Assembly (NCBI RefSeq): GCF_900188205.1 | Contig: NZ_FZOH01000004.1 | Coordinates: forward strand, 338,955 to 402,954 | Length of the DNA stretch: 64,000 bases | Origin: Geodermatophilus saharensis | GTDB lineage: Bacteria > Actinomycetota > Actinomycetes > Mycobacteriales > Geodermatophilaceae | Direction: 5' to 3' | Shown: one piece after another, positions 1 to 7,314 of the stretch | How the letters are laid out: every line of letters begins with the position of its first letter | Numbering within the stretch: the stretch's first letter is position 1 | Program-made: the position numbers and the translations under genes | The notes under the pieces: model-generated | Told to the model about the DNA's origin: nothing | Database searches by the model: none | The model's input: only the letters and a program-made list of their open reading frames with translations

Positions 1-952
1 CGGCGTAGCGGTCGGCGACCACGCGCAGCCGGGCGGTGAGCTCCGGCGGCGGGGACAGCACGGTGAACGGGGCGCCGGTCAGGCCCAGCGCGGCCACCGC
101 CCAGTCGAGGTCGTCGCCCTCGATGTGCACCCGGCAGCCGTCGGGGCCGTCGTCGGTGACGGTGGCCCAGCGGCCGATCCGCCGGCGCACGTGGTCCCCG
201 CCGGCGGCCACCCGCGCCTCGACGACGTACCGGGTCCACGCGCTGCCGATCCGCTCGCGCACGTAGGCCGCGGCGTCCTCGGCAGGGAAGCGGCGCGGCC
301 CGAACACCGCGCCCGTGCCGCGCGGGGCGTGCAGCCGGTCGATCCGGAACACCCGCCAGTCGCCGCGGTCGAGGTCGTAGCCGACGAGGTACCAGCGGCG
401 GCCCAGCGCCACGAGGCGGTGCGGCTCGACGGTCCGGTCCGCGCGCTCCCGGTCCGGCGCGGTGTAGCCGAAGGCGATCCGCTCGGTGTCGCGGCAGGCG
501 AGGGCGACGGTGGTGAGGACGGCGGGGTCGACGGCGTCGGCGCCCGACGACGGGGGCGCGCCGGCCGGCACCGTCACCGCGCGCAGCGCCTCGACGCGCG
601 AGCGCAGCCGGCGGGGCATGACCTGCACCAGCTTGGCCAGCACCCGCACCGACGTCTCGGCCATGCCCGCGACCGGGCCCGCCGCGGCCGCCTGCAGCCC
701 GACGGCGAGGGCGACGGCCTCGTCGTCGTCGAGCACGAGCGGCGGCAGCGCGGCACCGGGAGCCAGCGCGTACCCGCCGTCGACACCCCGGGATGCGTCG
801 ACCGGGTAGCCGAGCTCCCGCAGCCGCTCGACGTCGCGGCGCAGCGTGCGGACGGAGACGCCCAGCCGGTCGGCCAGGTCGGCGCCGGACCAGTGGCGGC
901 GCGCCTGCAGCAGGGACAGCAGCCGGAGGCTGCGCACCGCGGGGTCGCTCAT
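1..952 (-). CDS. WYL-domain HTH transcriptional regulator (3' end outside window)
   Basis: Reading leftward from the ATG at 952 gives 317 codons with no stop before the window edge, so the C-terminus is missing. The first ~60 residues form a DeoR-like winged helix (LLSLLQARRHWSGADLADRL, then VSVRTLRRDVERLRELGYPV). The middle part contains a WYL core (RRWYLVGYDLDRGDWRVFRIDRL) and is followed by the WCX-like C-terminal region. Family members are dimeric regulators whose WYL domain is thought to bind a ligand or nucleic acid. The gene is divergent from a DinB-like gene with 93 bases between them and a perfect inverted repeat in the gap, so it probably controls itself and that neighbour. The family call is firm; the ligand is unknown. 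Confidence 0.9.
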   Translation of the reverse strand, partial: MSDPAVRSLRLLSLLQARRHWSGADLADRLGVSVRTLRRDVERLRELGYPVDASRGVDGGYALAPGAALPPLVLDDDEAVALAVGLQAAAAGPVAGMAETSVRVLAKLVQVMPRRLRSRVEALRAVTVPAGAPPSSGADAVDPAVLTTVALACRDTERIAFGYTAPDRERADRTVEPHRLVALGRRWYLVGYDLDRGDWRVFRIDRLHAPRGTGAVFGPRRFPAEDAAAYVRERIGSAWTRYVVEARVAAGGDHVRRRIGRWATVTDDGPDGCRVHIEGDDLDWAVAALGLTGAPFTVLSPPPELTARLRVVADRYA

Positions 953-973
953 GCCTCCATCCTCTCCGACACA

Positions 974-992
974 GCGGTCAGGATCTGACCGC
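974..992. promoter_or_regulatory. Inverted repeat between WYL regulator and DinB-like gene (candidate operator)
   Basis: GCGGTCA at 974-980 and TGACCGC at 986-992 form a perfect 7-base inverted repeat with spacer GGATC. It lies 22 bases upstream of the WYL start and 54 bases upstream of the DinB-like start. The symmetry and position suit the WYL regulator's operator; binding is inferred. Confidence 0.5.
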
Positions 993-1042
993 AATCACCG
1001 CGAGCATGGTCCTCACCAGCACGAACGAGACCCCGGAGGACC

Positions 1043-1084
1043 ACCGTGACCGCTTCGACCCCCACCGTGACCGCTTCGATCCCC
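1043..1084 (+). repeat. 21-base direct repeat duplicating a GTG start region
   Basis: Positions 1043-1063 and 1064-1084 are two copies of a 21-base unit (ACCGTGACCGCTTCGA followed by CCCCC or TCCCC). Each copy holds a GTG in the same frame (1046 and 1067). The second copy adds seven residues (TASTPTV/TASIPTL) to the N-terminus of the DinB-like protein if the first GTG is used. Confidence 0.85.
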
Positions 1085-1573
1085 ACGCTGACCGGCGAGC
1101 GCGCCGACCTGCTCGAGACGCTGGCCACCCACCGGCACTTCCTGCGCCACACCGTCCGGGGGCTGACCGACGAGCAGGCCACCCGGCGCACCACCGCCAG
1201 CGAGCTGACGCTGGCCGGCATCGTCAAGCACGTCGCCTCCACCGAGCGGTCGTGGGCGGACTTCGTCGTCCACGGCACCGCCGCCATGGAGCAGTCGCCG
1301 GAGGACTGGGCGCAGGAGTGGGTGCTGGCACCGGGCGAGACGCTGGCGTCGGTGCTCGCCCTCTACGACGACGTCGCCGCCCGCACCGACGAGCTGGTCC
1401 GCACCGTCGACCTCGACGCCGCCCACCCCCTGCCGGAGGCGCCGTGGTTCACACCGGGCGCCGTCCGCTCCGCGCGGCGGGTGTTCCTGCACGTGGTGGC
1501 CGAGACCGCCCAGCACGCCGGGCACGCCGACATCCTGCGGGAGTCCCTGGACGGCCAGAAGACGATGGGTTAG
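1046..1573 (+). CDS. DinB/DUF664-family protein
   Basis: This 175-aa protein has the size and four-helix pattern of the DinB/DUF664 superfamily, whose members are thiol or metal-dependent transferases or of unknown role. Visible family features are ERADLLETLATHRHFLRHTV at the start, the helix IVKHVASTERSWADFVVHG with a candidate metal His, and HVVAETAQHAGHADILRESL at the C-terminus, where the HxxxH pair supplies further candidate metal ligands. The GTG at 1046 is preceded by GGAGGA (1035-1040). An in-frame GTG at 1067 inside the direct repeat is an alternative start. It is divergent from the WYL regulator, a pairing common in actinobacteria. Its stop overlaps the stop of the convergent coiled-coil gene by four bases. 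Confidence 0.85.
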   Translation: MTASTPTVTASIPTLTGERADLLETLATHRHFLRHTVRGLTDEQATRRTTASELTLAGIVKHVASTERSWADFVVHGTAAMEQSPEDWAQEWVLAPGETLASVLALYDDVAARTDELVRTVDLDAAHPLPEAPWFTPGAVRSARRVFLHVVAETAQHAGHADILRESLDGQKTMG

Positions 1574-2550
1574 CCGGGCGGGGCGTCGTCGAGCGACGCC
1601 GCCTCCAGCTCGGCGACCCGGGTGACGGTGCGGTCGCGCTCGGCGGCCGCCCGCTCCGCCGCCCGGTCGGCCGCACCCGCCCGGCGCTGCGCCGTCGCCG
1701 CCTCGTCGCCGGCCGCCGCCGCCTCCTCGCGCGCCCGCGCCAGCTCGGCGGCCAGCTCCTCGGCCCGGGCGGTCAGCTCGGCGGCCCGGCGCGCCGCCCG
1801 CGCGGCCCGGTCCCGCGCCGCGCGGGCGGCGCGCTCGGCCTGCCCGGCGAGGTCCGCCGCGGCCTCGGCGTCCTCGCGGGCGGCGGCGACCTCCTGCCGT
1901 CGGCGCTCCTCGGCCGCCCGACGCTGCTCCGCCCGCCGCCGCTCCTCCGCCCGGCGCCGCTCCGCGGCCGCGTCCTGCTCGTGGCGGCCCCCGGCTCCCG
2001 CGGCGGGCTCGGCGGGGTGCGCCGCGGCCGGTCGCCGGGGACGCGGCGGCGGCACGACGCGCAGGTCGGGGCGGTCGCCCAGGCCGGTGCCCTGGGCCGA
2101 CAGCGTGCCGGTGAGCCGCCCGGCGAGCAGCGCCTCCCCCGCGTCGGGGTCGGCGAGCGCCGCGCGCAGCGTCTGCTCGACCTGGCCCGCGACGGCTTCG
2201 CTGAGCGGGTGGCCGAGGCGGGCGGCCAGCACGCGCGCCTGGCGGGTGAGCGCGGTGAGCAGCCGCGAGCGCTGCGCACCCAGGGCGCGCAGCTGGTCAC
2301 CGGCCAGGCTCACCTGCGCCTCGCGCAGCAGGTCCCCGAGCTCGACCAGCCCGGCGATCTCGTCGGGTTCCTCCCGGACCAGCGCGTTGCACGCCCAGGC
2401 CGCCGTCGAGGGCCGGCCGAGCACCGCGATCGCCCGCGCGAGCCCCCGGTCGCCGGCGGCGCGGGCGCGGCGGGCGGCCTCGGTGCGGGCGGCCACGAAG
2501 TCGCCGGGGAGCAGCCCGTAGAGCTCGTCGGCGACCCCGTCGAGGTCCAC
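1570..2550 (-). CDS. Hypothetical protein with long C-terminal coiled coil
   Basis: I do not recognise a named family. The GTG at 2550 (protein start VDLDGVADELYGLLPGDF) is chosen because GAGGAGG lies just upstream (2554-2560) and the compact domain begins there. It gives 326 aa. Residues 1-~150 look globular and helical (LPGDFVAARTEAARRARAAG, then RPSTAAWACNALVREEPDEI). The region from ~190 to the end is an Ala/Arg/Glu-rich coiled coil (runs such as ERRRAEERRRAEQRRAAEER). The layout, a small N-domain plus a basic/acidic coil, resembles actinobacterial scaffold-like proteins of unknown function. Nothing here indicates catalysis or membrane insertion. It is convergent with the DinB-like gene and divergent from the phosphatase-like gene. 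Confidence 0.75.
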   Translation of the reverse strand: MDLDGVADELYGLLPGDFVAARTEAARRARAAGDRGLARAIAVLGRPSTAAWACNALVREEPDEIAGLVELGDLLREAQVSLAGDQLRALGAQRSRLLTALTRQARVLAARLGHPLSEAVAGQVEQTLRAALADPDAGEALLAGRLTGTLSAQGTGLGDRPDLRVVPPPRPRRPAAAHPAEPAAGAGGRHEQDAAAERRRAEERRRAEQRRAAEERRRQEVAAAREDAEAAADLAGQAERAARAARDRAARAARRAAELTARAEELAAELARAREEAAAAGDEAATAQRRAGAADRAAERAAAERDRTVTRVAELEAASLDDAPPG

Positions 2551-2735
2551 GCCCCTCCTCGCACCCGGCGGACGACGGCGCGACCCTGCCACGACCGGCG
2601 GAGCCGCCGCGAGCGGGAGGGGTGCGCCCGCGCGGCGTCCCTGGCACGGTGTGCGCCGGAGGACGGCGCCGTCCCCCGCCCGGACGCCCCGACACGCCGG
2701 CACCCCACGGCCGGCGCCCGATCCCCGGAGTCCCC

Positions 2736-3179
2736 GTGGTCCCCTGCCCCGCCGCCCAGCCCAGCGCGGCTCCGCACCCCGTCGGTCCCCCGACCGTCCT
2801 GTTCGTCTGCGCCTCCGACGCGGCGACCTCGCAGATGGCCGCCGCCCTGCTCACCCGCCGCGCGCAGGGCCGGGTCCGCGCCCTGTCGGCAGGGTCGGCC
2901 CCGGCCGCACGGGTCGACCCGGCCGTCGTGGCCGCGATGGCCGAGGTCGGGGTCGACCTCTCGGCGCGGTTCCCCAAGCCGCTGACGGCCGACGCGGTGC
3001 ACGTCTCCGACGTCGTCGTCAGCCTGGGCGGGGCGCGGCGCTGCCCGCTCCTGCCCCGCACCCGCTACCTCGACTGGCCGGTGGCCGACCGCGCGGGCAG
3101 CGACGTCGCCGGGGTCCGGCCGGTGCGCGACGACCTCGACCGCCGGGTGCGCGGGCTGCTCGCCGAGCTCACCGGCTGA
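2736..3179 (+). CDS. ArsC/low-molecular-weight phosphatase-fold protein with degenerate P-loop
   Basis: The 147-aa product has the LMW protein-tyrosine phosphatase/arsenate reductase fold. VLFVCASDAATSQMAAALL aligns with the usual P-loop CX5R-SQ-MA, and the C-terminal part (RYLDWPVADRAGSDVAGVRP) matches actinobacterial thioredoxin-coupled arsenate reductases. The nucleophilic Cys (Cys25) is present, but the P-loop Arg is Thr31, and the usual second-cysteine region reads SLGGARRCP. Loss of the Arg should strongly reduce phosphate or arsenate binding, so the protein may be non-catalytic. The GTG at 2736 with GGAG at 2727-2730 fits the family N-terminus; the frame also stays open upstream to an ATG at 2622, which would add a Pro/Arg-rich tail. 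No ars genes are adjacent. Confidence 0.7.
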   Translation: MVPCPAAQPSAAPHPVGPPTVLFVCASDAATSQMAAALLTRRAQGRVRALSAGSAPAARVDPAVVAAMAEVGVDLSARFPKPLTADAVHVSDVVVSLGGARRCPLLPRTRYLDWPVADRAGSDVAGVRPVRDDLDRRVRGLLAELTG

Positions 3180-3273
3180 GCGCGGTCACCGCCGCAGGGA
3201 CGGGGCGGTCGTCCACGGGGGTCCTCCTGCCTAGTCTTGGTCTCCCCTGCCCCGTCGGCGTCCGGAGGTCCCC

Positions 3274-3429
3274 GTGCTGCTGCGCCTGCTCGGACTGCTC
3301 GTGGTGGTCTGGCTCGTCGTGACCGTGGTCGGCTGGGTGGTGGAGGGGCTGTTCTGGCTGGCCGTCGTCGGCCTGCTCGCGGTCGCGATCACCGCGGCGC
3401 TCGGGGTGCGGGAGCGCCTGCGTCGCTGA
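3274..3429 (+). CDS. Small hydrophobic membrane protein, 51 aa
   Basis: A GTG at 3274 with GGAGG at 3264-3268 opens a 51-codon frame. The product has two hydrophobic stretches (residues ~5-22 and ~25-43) and a basic tail (RERLRR), so it is predicted to be a small two-segment inner-membrane protein with the C-terminus inside. No family is recognised. A -10-like TAGTCT occurs at 3232-3237, and a strong hairpin follows nine bases after the stop, so the gene has its own transcription signals. That makes chance coding unlikely. Confidence 0.65.
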   Translation: MLLRLLGLLVVVWLVVTVVGWVVEGLFWLAVVGLLAVAITAALGVRERLRR

Positions 3430-3437
3430 GCAGCCGG

Positions 3438-3467
3438 TGCCCCGGCCCGTGGCGACGGGCCGGGGCA
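3438..3467. terminator. Bidirectional hairpin terminator
   Basis: A perfect 13-base stem (TGCCCCGGCCCGT at 3438-3450 and its complement at 3455-3467) encloses the loop GGCG. It sits between the stop of the 51-aa gene (+) and the 3' end of the MFS fragment (-). There is no T-run, as usual in actinobacteria. Confidence 0.75.
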
Positions 3468-3480
3468 GTCGGACGCGGGG

Positions 3481-4002
3481 TCAGGCCGCCGCGGCCACCG
3501 CGGTCATGGGTGCCGGCCGGCCGAGCCGGACGCCGACGGCGGCGACGACGCTGACCGCACCCAGCAGGGCCAGCGCGGCGCCGGGGCCGCCGAGGGCGCC
3601 GCTGACCGCGAGGACGGCCAGCGGGCAGACGAACTGGCCGACGAACAGCGCCGAGGTCCACACCCCGGTGGCCCGGCCGCGCTGCTCGAAGGTCAGCGAG
3701 CCCAGCGCCCAGGAGAGCATCGAGGGCAGCAGCAGGCCGTTGCCCAGGCCGGTCACCACCGCGGCGACGACGACGGCGGGGACGGCGTCGGCGAACCCGA
3801 GGCCGAGCAGGCCGGCGCCGGAGAGGGCGAAGGCGGCAGGCACGGTCACCGCCGGGCCGAGCCGCGCCAGCCGGCCGAAGGAGAACGCCCCGACGGCGGT
3901 GCCCAGCGAGCCGATGGCGCTGATCGCCCCGATGGCGCCGGTGGACTCCACGCCGATCGCGTCCAGCGTGAACGACAGCTCGACGACGAGGACGTAGAAC
4001 AC
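3481..4002 (-). pseudogene. C-terminal half of an MFS transporter (5'-truncated)
   Basis: The readable protein (173 aa from the GTG at 4002) corresponds only to segments 7-12 of a major facilitator. It starts in TM7 (VLVVELSFTLDAIGV), continues with the cytoplasmic motif GRLARLGPAVTVPAAFAL and later EQRGRATGVW, and ends after TM12. Full-length relatives are ~390 aa with twelve segments. The same frame stays open upstream of 4002 to about 4070, reading a linker-like HLRGSDLRSGAGVLTLPG straight across the 3' end of the neighbouring LysR gene before meeting a stop. The N-terminal half has therefore been lost and the break lies at or inside the end of the LysR gene. It may be the remains of an importer for the adjacent catabolic cluster. 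Confidence 0.75.
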
Positions 4003-4042
4003 CAGGCCGGGAAGTGTCAGGACGCCGGCCCCGGAGCGGAGA

Positions 4043-5005
4043 TCACTTCCCCGGAGGTGCGGTATCAGTCAGGTCGATGCCCTCCCGCGCGCGGGCCGAG
4101 ACGGCGAGCTCGGCGGCCCGTGAGACGACGTCGCGCAGGTAGCGGTGCTCGGGGTCGTCGTCGTAGACCGGGTGCCACCACATGGCCTCCACCAGCGGGC
4201 CGGCCTCGAACGGCGGTGGCAGCGCGCGGACGCCCGACCCCAGCGGCAGCAGGTCGACCAGCCGGCGCTGCAGCAGCGCGATGCGGTCGCTGCCGGCGAC
4301 CAGCGCGGGCACGGTGAGGAAGTCCTCGTTGACCACCTGCACGCGCGGCTCGATGCCGAGCTGGCGCATCTGCCGCGCGGCCGGGGTGGACGCCGTCTGC
4401 CCGTGGTAGGTGGCCACCCACGGCAGCGTCTCGAGGTCCTCGACGGTCAGCCCGCGCTCGGCGACGGGGTTGTCGGTGGCCACCACGCAGACCCACTCGT
4501 CGCGGTAGAGGTCGCGGTGGGACAGGTCGGAGACGAACCCGTGCGGCAGCAGCAGCAGGTCGGTGGTCAGCAGCACCTGGTGGGCGCTGTCGACGACCGC
4601 CGGGGAGTGCGGGGTCAGCCGCAGCCGGGTGCGCGGCGCCTCCTCGGCGAGCAGGGCGGCGAGGGTGTCGCCGAGGACGACGACCACGTAGTCGCTGACC
4701 AGCACGGAGAACTCGCGCGACGACGACGCCGGGTCGAAGCCCGGCTGGGCGGTGAACACCCGCTCGACGCCGGCCAGCGCCACCCGCACCAGCTCGCGCA
4801 GCTGCACGGCCAGCGGTGTGAGCCGGTAGTCGTTGCCCACGCGGGTGAGCAGCTCGTCGCCGAAGTGGCGGCGCAGCCGGGCCAGCGACGCCGACAGCGC
4901 CGGCTGCGACAGCCCCATCTGCGCGGCGGCGCGGGTGACGCTGCGCTGGGTCAGCAGCGCGTCGAGGGACACGAGCAGGTTGAGGTCCAGACTCGCGAGG
5001 TTCAC
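4043..5005 (-). CDS. LysR-family regulator of the adjacent catabolic operon
   Basis: The GTG at 5005 gives 320 aa beginning VNLASLDLNLLVSLDALLTQ, the usual start of NodD/PcpR-type LysR proteins. An ATG at 5047 would add an Arg-rich extension and is less likely. The winged helix (SVTRAAAQMGLSQPALSASL) occupies residues ~20-45. Two periplasmic-binding-like effector subdomains follow (REFSVLVSDYVVVVLGDTLA to about 300). The gene is divergent from the cyclase gene at 5111 with 105 bases between them, the standard arrangement for a LysR activator and its target operon. It most likely senses the pathway substrate or an intermediate. Its 3' end lies at a truncated transporter, and the last codons may be part of a deletion junction. 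Confidence 0.88.
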   Translation of the reverse strand: MNLASLDLNLLVSLDALLTQRSVTRAAAQMGLSQPALSASLARLRRHFGDELLTRVGNDYRLTPLAVQLRELVRVALAGVERVFTAQPGFDPASSSREFSVLVSDYVVVVLGDTLAALLAEEAPRTRLRLTPHSPAVVDSAHQVLLTTDLLLLPHGFVSDLSHRDLYRDEWVCVVATDNPVAERGLTVEDLETLPWVATYHGQTASTPAARQMRQLGIEPRVQVVNEDFLTVPALVAGSDRIALLQRRLVDLLPLGSGVRALPPPFEAGPLVEAMWWHPVYDDDPEHRYLRDVVSRAAELAVSARAREGIDLTDTAPPGK

Positions 5006-5110
5006 CAGCCGACGGTATCGGCGCCGTCTATGACCCCCATCAGACATCTCGTCTTCCCGGGCGGCCCCGCCTCCCCGACCGTGGTGGGCGTTCCCACGAG
5101 GAGGACCCGA

Positions 5111-6133
5111 GTGCCCGACCGCCCGTACCTGGACCCCGCCGACCTCGACCGCGCCGACCCCGAGAGCGCGATCGCCGCGGCGGCGAAGCGGTGCTCCAAC
5201 TGGGGCCGCTGGGGCGCCGACGACGTGCTCGGCACGCTGAACTTCCTCGACGACGCCAAGCGCGCCGAGGGTGCGCGGCTGGTGCGCCGGGGCGCGGCCT
5301 TCTCGCTGTCGCAGCGGTTCGACGCCGACGGCCCGCAGAAGGGCTGGCGGCGCCGGACCAACCCGGTGCACACGATGCTCGACACCGGCACCGACGCCGA
5401 GCGCGGCGTGCAGGGCTTCCCGCACGGCATCGGCGGCGCCGACGACGTGATCGCCATGCCGCTGCAGGCGAGCACCCAGTGGGACGGCCTCGGGCACATC
5501 TTCGACCACGGCGACGCCTGGAACGGCCGCCGCGCCGGCGACGTCGTCACCAGCCTCGGCGACGCCGTCACCGGCATCGAGACCGTCGCCGACCGCATCG
5601 CCGGCCGCGGCGTGCTCCTCGACGTCGGCCGCGCGGTCGGCGAGCAGTTCGGCACGCCCGGCGAGCTCCCCGACGGGTTCGCCATCACCCCCGCGCACCT
5701 GGAGGCGACCATCGCCGCCCAGGGCGCCGGCGCCCGGGTCGGCCGCGGCGACCTGCTGCTCGTGCGCACCGGGCAGCTCACCCGCGCCCGCCGCTCGGTC
5801 GCCGCCGGCACCGGCTGGGGCGACTACGCCGGAGGCCCCGCGCCGGGCCTGAGCTTCACCGCCGCCGACTGGCTGCACGCCACCGAGATCGCCGGCGTCG
5901 CCACCGACACCTGGGGCTTCGAGGTGCGGCCCAACGAGTTCGACGTCGCCTTCCAGCCGCTGCACCAGGTCGCCATCCCGCACATCGGCCTGTTCCTCGG
6001 CGAGCTGTGGGACCTCGACGCGCTGGCGGCCGACTGCGCCGCCGACGGCGTGTGGGAGTTCTTCCTCACCGCCGCACCCCTGCCCGTGACCGGCGCCGTC
6101 GGCGCCCCGGTCAACCCGCTCGCCGTCAAGTAG
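5111..6133 (+). CDS. Cyclase/kynurenine-formamidase-family hydrolase
   Basis: The 340-aa protein belongs to the metal-dependent cyclase family (PF04199 type), hydrolases that open lactams, formamides or lactones. The family's metal motif region is represented by STQWDGLGHIFDHG (residues ~121-134), the variant seen in the large cyclase subfamily, where WDGLxH replaces HxGTHxD. Further conserved parts are GRGVLLDVGR, GDLLLVRTG and a C-terminal VAIPHIGLFLGELWDLDALA. The GTG at 5111 is preceded by GAGGAGGA (~5098-5105). It is the first gene of the catabolic operon, ten bases ahead of the monooxygenase. In such clusters it usually hydrolyses a ring-cleavage or lactone intermediate; the exact substrate cannot be read from sequence. 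Confidence 0.85.
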   Translation: MPDRPYLDPADLDRADPESAIAAAAKRCSNWGRWGADDVLGTLNFLDDAKRAEGARLVRRGAAFSLSQRFDADGPQKGWRRRTNPVHTMLDTGTDAERGVQGFPHGIGGADDVIAMPLQASTQWDGLGHIFDHGDAWNGRRAGDVVTSLGDAVTGIETVADRIAGRGVLLDVGRAVGEQFGTPGELPDGFAITPAHLEATIAAQGAGARVGRGDLLLVRTGQLTRARRSVAAGTGWGDYAGGPAPGLSFTAADWLHATEIAGVATDTWGFEVRPNEFDVAFQPLHQVAIPHIGLFLGELWDLDALAADCAADGVWEFFLTAAPLPVTGAVGAPVNPLAVK

Positions 6134-6143
6134 GAGCCGAGAG

Positions 6144-7274
6144 ATGCCCGCCGTCAGCAACGTCCTGGTCGTCGGTGCCGGCCTCGCCGGCGCCGCCACC
6201 GCCATCCGGCTGGCCGAGGCCGGCGTCGCCGTCGACCTCGTCGAGATCAAGCCCGAGGTCGGCGCCCTCGGCTCCGGCATCACGCTGCAGGGCAACGCCC
6301 TGCGCGAGCTGCGCACCCTCGGCGTGTGGGAGCGGGTGTCGGCGGCCGGGTACGCCTTCGACGTCACCGGCATCCGGGCGCCCGACCCCGCCGGCACCGT
6401 GATCGCGGAGATCCCCGACGCGAAGACGGGCGGCCCGGACCTGCCCGCCGTGATGGGGATGTCCCGCCCGGAGCTGGCGCGCATCCTCACCGACCGCGCC
6501 GCCGAGGTCGGCGTCAAGGTCCGGTTCGGGACGACGCACACCGACCTGCGGCAGGACGCGACCGGCGTCGACGTCACCTTCGCCGACGGCTCGGCCGGCC
6601 GCTACGACCTCGTCGTCGGCGCGGACGGGCTGCGCTCCTGGACCCGCCGGGCACTGGGCATCGAGCTGGAGACGACGCCGGTCGGCATGGGCATCTGGCG
6701 CGCGTTCGGCCCGCGGCCGGCGAGCGTGACCCGCACCGACCTCTACTACGGCGGCCCGTCGTTCATCGCCGGCTACTGCCCCACCGGCGAGGACTCGCTC
6801 TACGCCTACGTCGTCGAGCCGGCGCAGGACCGCTCCACGCTCACGCCCGAGGAGCAGCTGGCCACCATGCGCGAGCTCGCCGCGGCCTACCACGGTCCCT
6901 GGGACGACGTCCGCGAGACGCTCACCGACCCGTCCCGGGTGAACTACACCTGGTTCGAGACCCACGTGCTGCCCGCCCCGTGGAACCGCGGCCGCGTGGT
7001 GCTCGTCGGCGACGCGGCGCACACCTGCCCGCCCACCATCGCCCAGGGCGGCGCGCAGGCACTCGAGGACGCCTACGCGCTCACCGACCTGCTGCTCACC
7101 CGGTCCGCGCTCGACCAGGACCTGTGGGACGCCTTCACCGCCCGCCGCTTCGACCGGGCCAGGACCGTCGTCGACGCGTCCAACCAGCTCGCCCGGTGGC
7201 AGCTCGACCACGTGCAGGGCGACATCCCGGGCCTCATGCGCTCGATCGCCCAGCTCGTCTCCCAGCCCGCCTGA
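6144..7274 (+). CDS. FAD-dependent aromatic monooxygenase (PHBH fold)
   Basis: This 376-aa single-component flavoprotein hydroxylase carries all three fingerprints of the p-hydroxybenzoate hydroxylase fold: the dinucleotide motif GAGLAG (11-16) for FAD, the DG motif DLVVGADGLRS (around 159-162) for FAD and NAD(P)H, and the GD motif VLVGDAAHTCPP (289-290) for the ribityl chain. There is no N-terminal signal, so the enzyme is cytoplasmic. Relatives include salicylate, 3-hydroxybenzoate and 6-hydroxynicotinate hydroxylases. In this operon it would install the second hydroxyl needed before extradiol-type ring cleavage by the next gene product. The ATG at 6144 has AGGAGCCGAGAG upstream. Confidence 0.9.
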   Translation: MPAVSNVLVVGAGLAGAATAIRLAEAGVAVDLVEIKPEVGALGSGITLQGNALRELRTLGVWERVSAAGYAFDVTGIRAPDPAGTVIAEIPDAKTGGPDLPAVMGMSRPELARILTDRAAEVGVKVRFGTTHTDLRQDATGVDVTFADGSAGRYDLVVGADGLRSWTRRALGIELETTPVGMGIWRAFGPRPASVTRTDLYYGGPSFIAGYCPTGEDSLYAYVVEPAQDRSTLTPEEQLATMRELAAAYHGPWDDVRETLTDPSRVNYTWFETHVLPAPWNRGRVVLVGDAAHTCPPTIAQGGAQALEDAYALTDLLLTRSALDQDLWDAFTARRFDRARTVVDASNQLARWQLDHVQGDIPGLMRSIAQLVSQPA

Positions 7275-7314
7275 ACAGCCTTTGTCGCGATAAAGGCACC
7301 TCCTGGAGCACCTC

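Noticed and set aside
4145..5110. Long plus-strand open frame upstream of and continuous with the cyclase gene
   Set aside because: It is the shadow of LysR; conserved residues and a good ribosome site place the cyclase start at GTG 5111.
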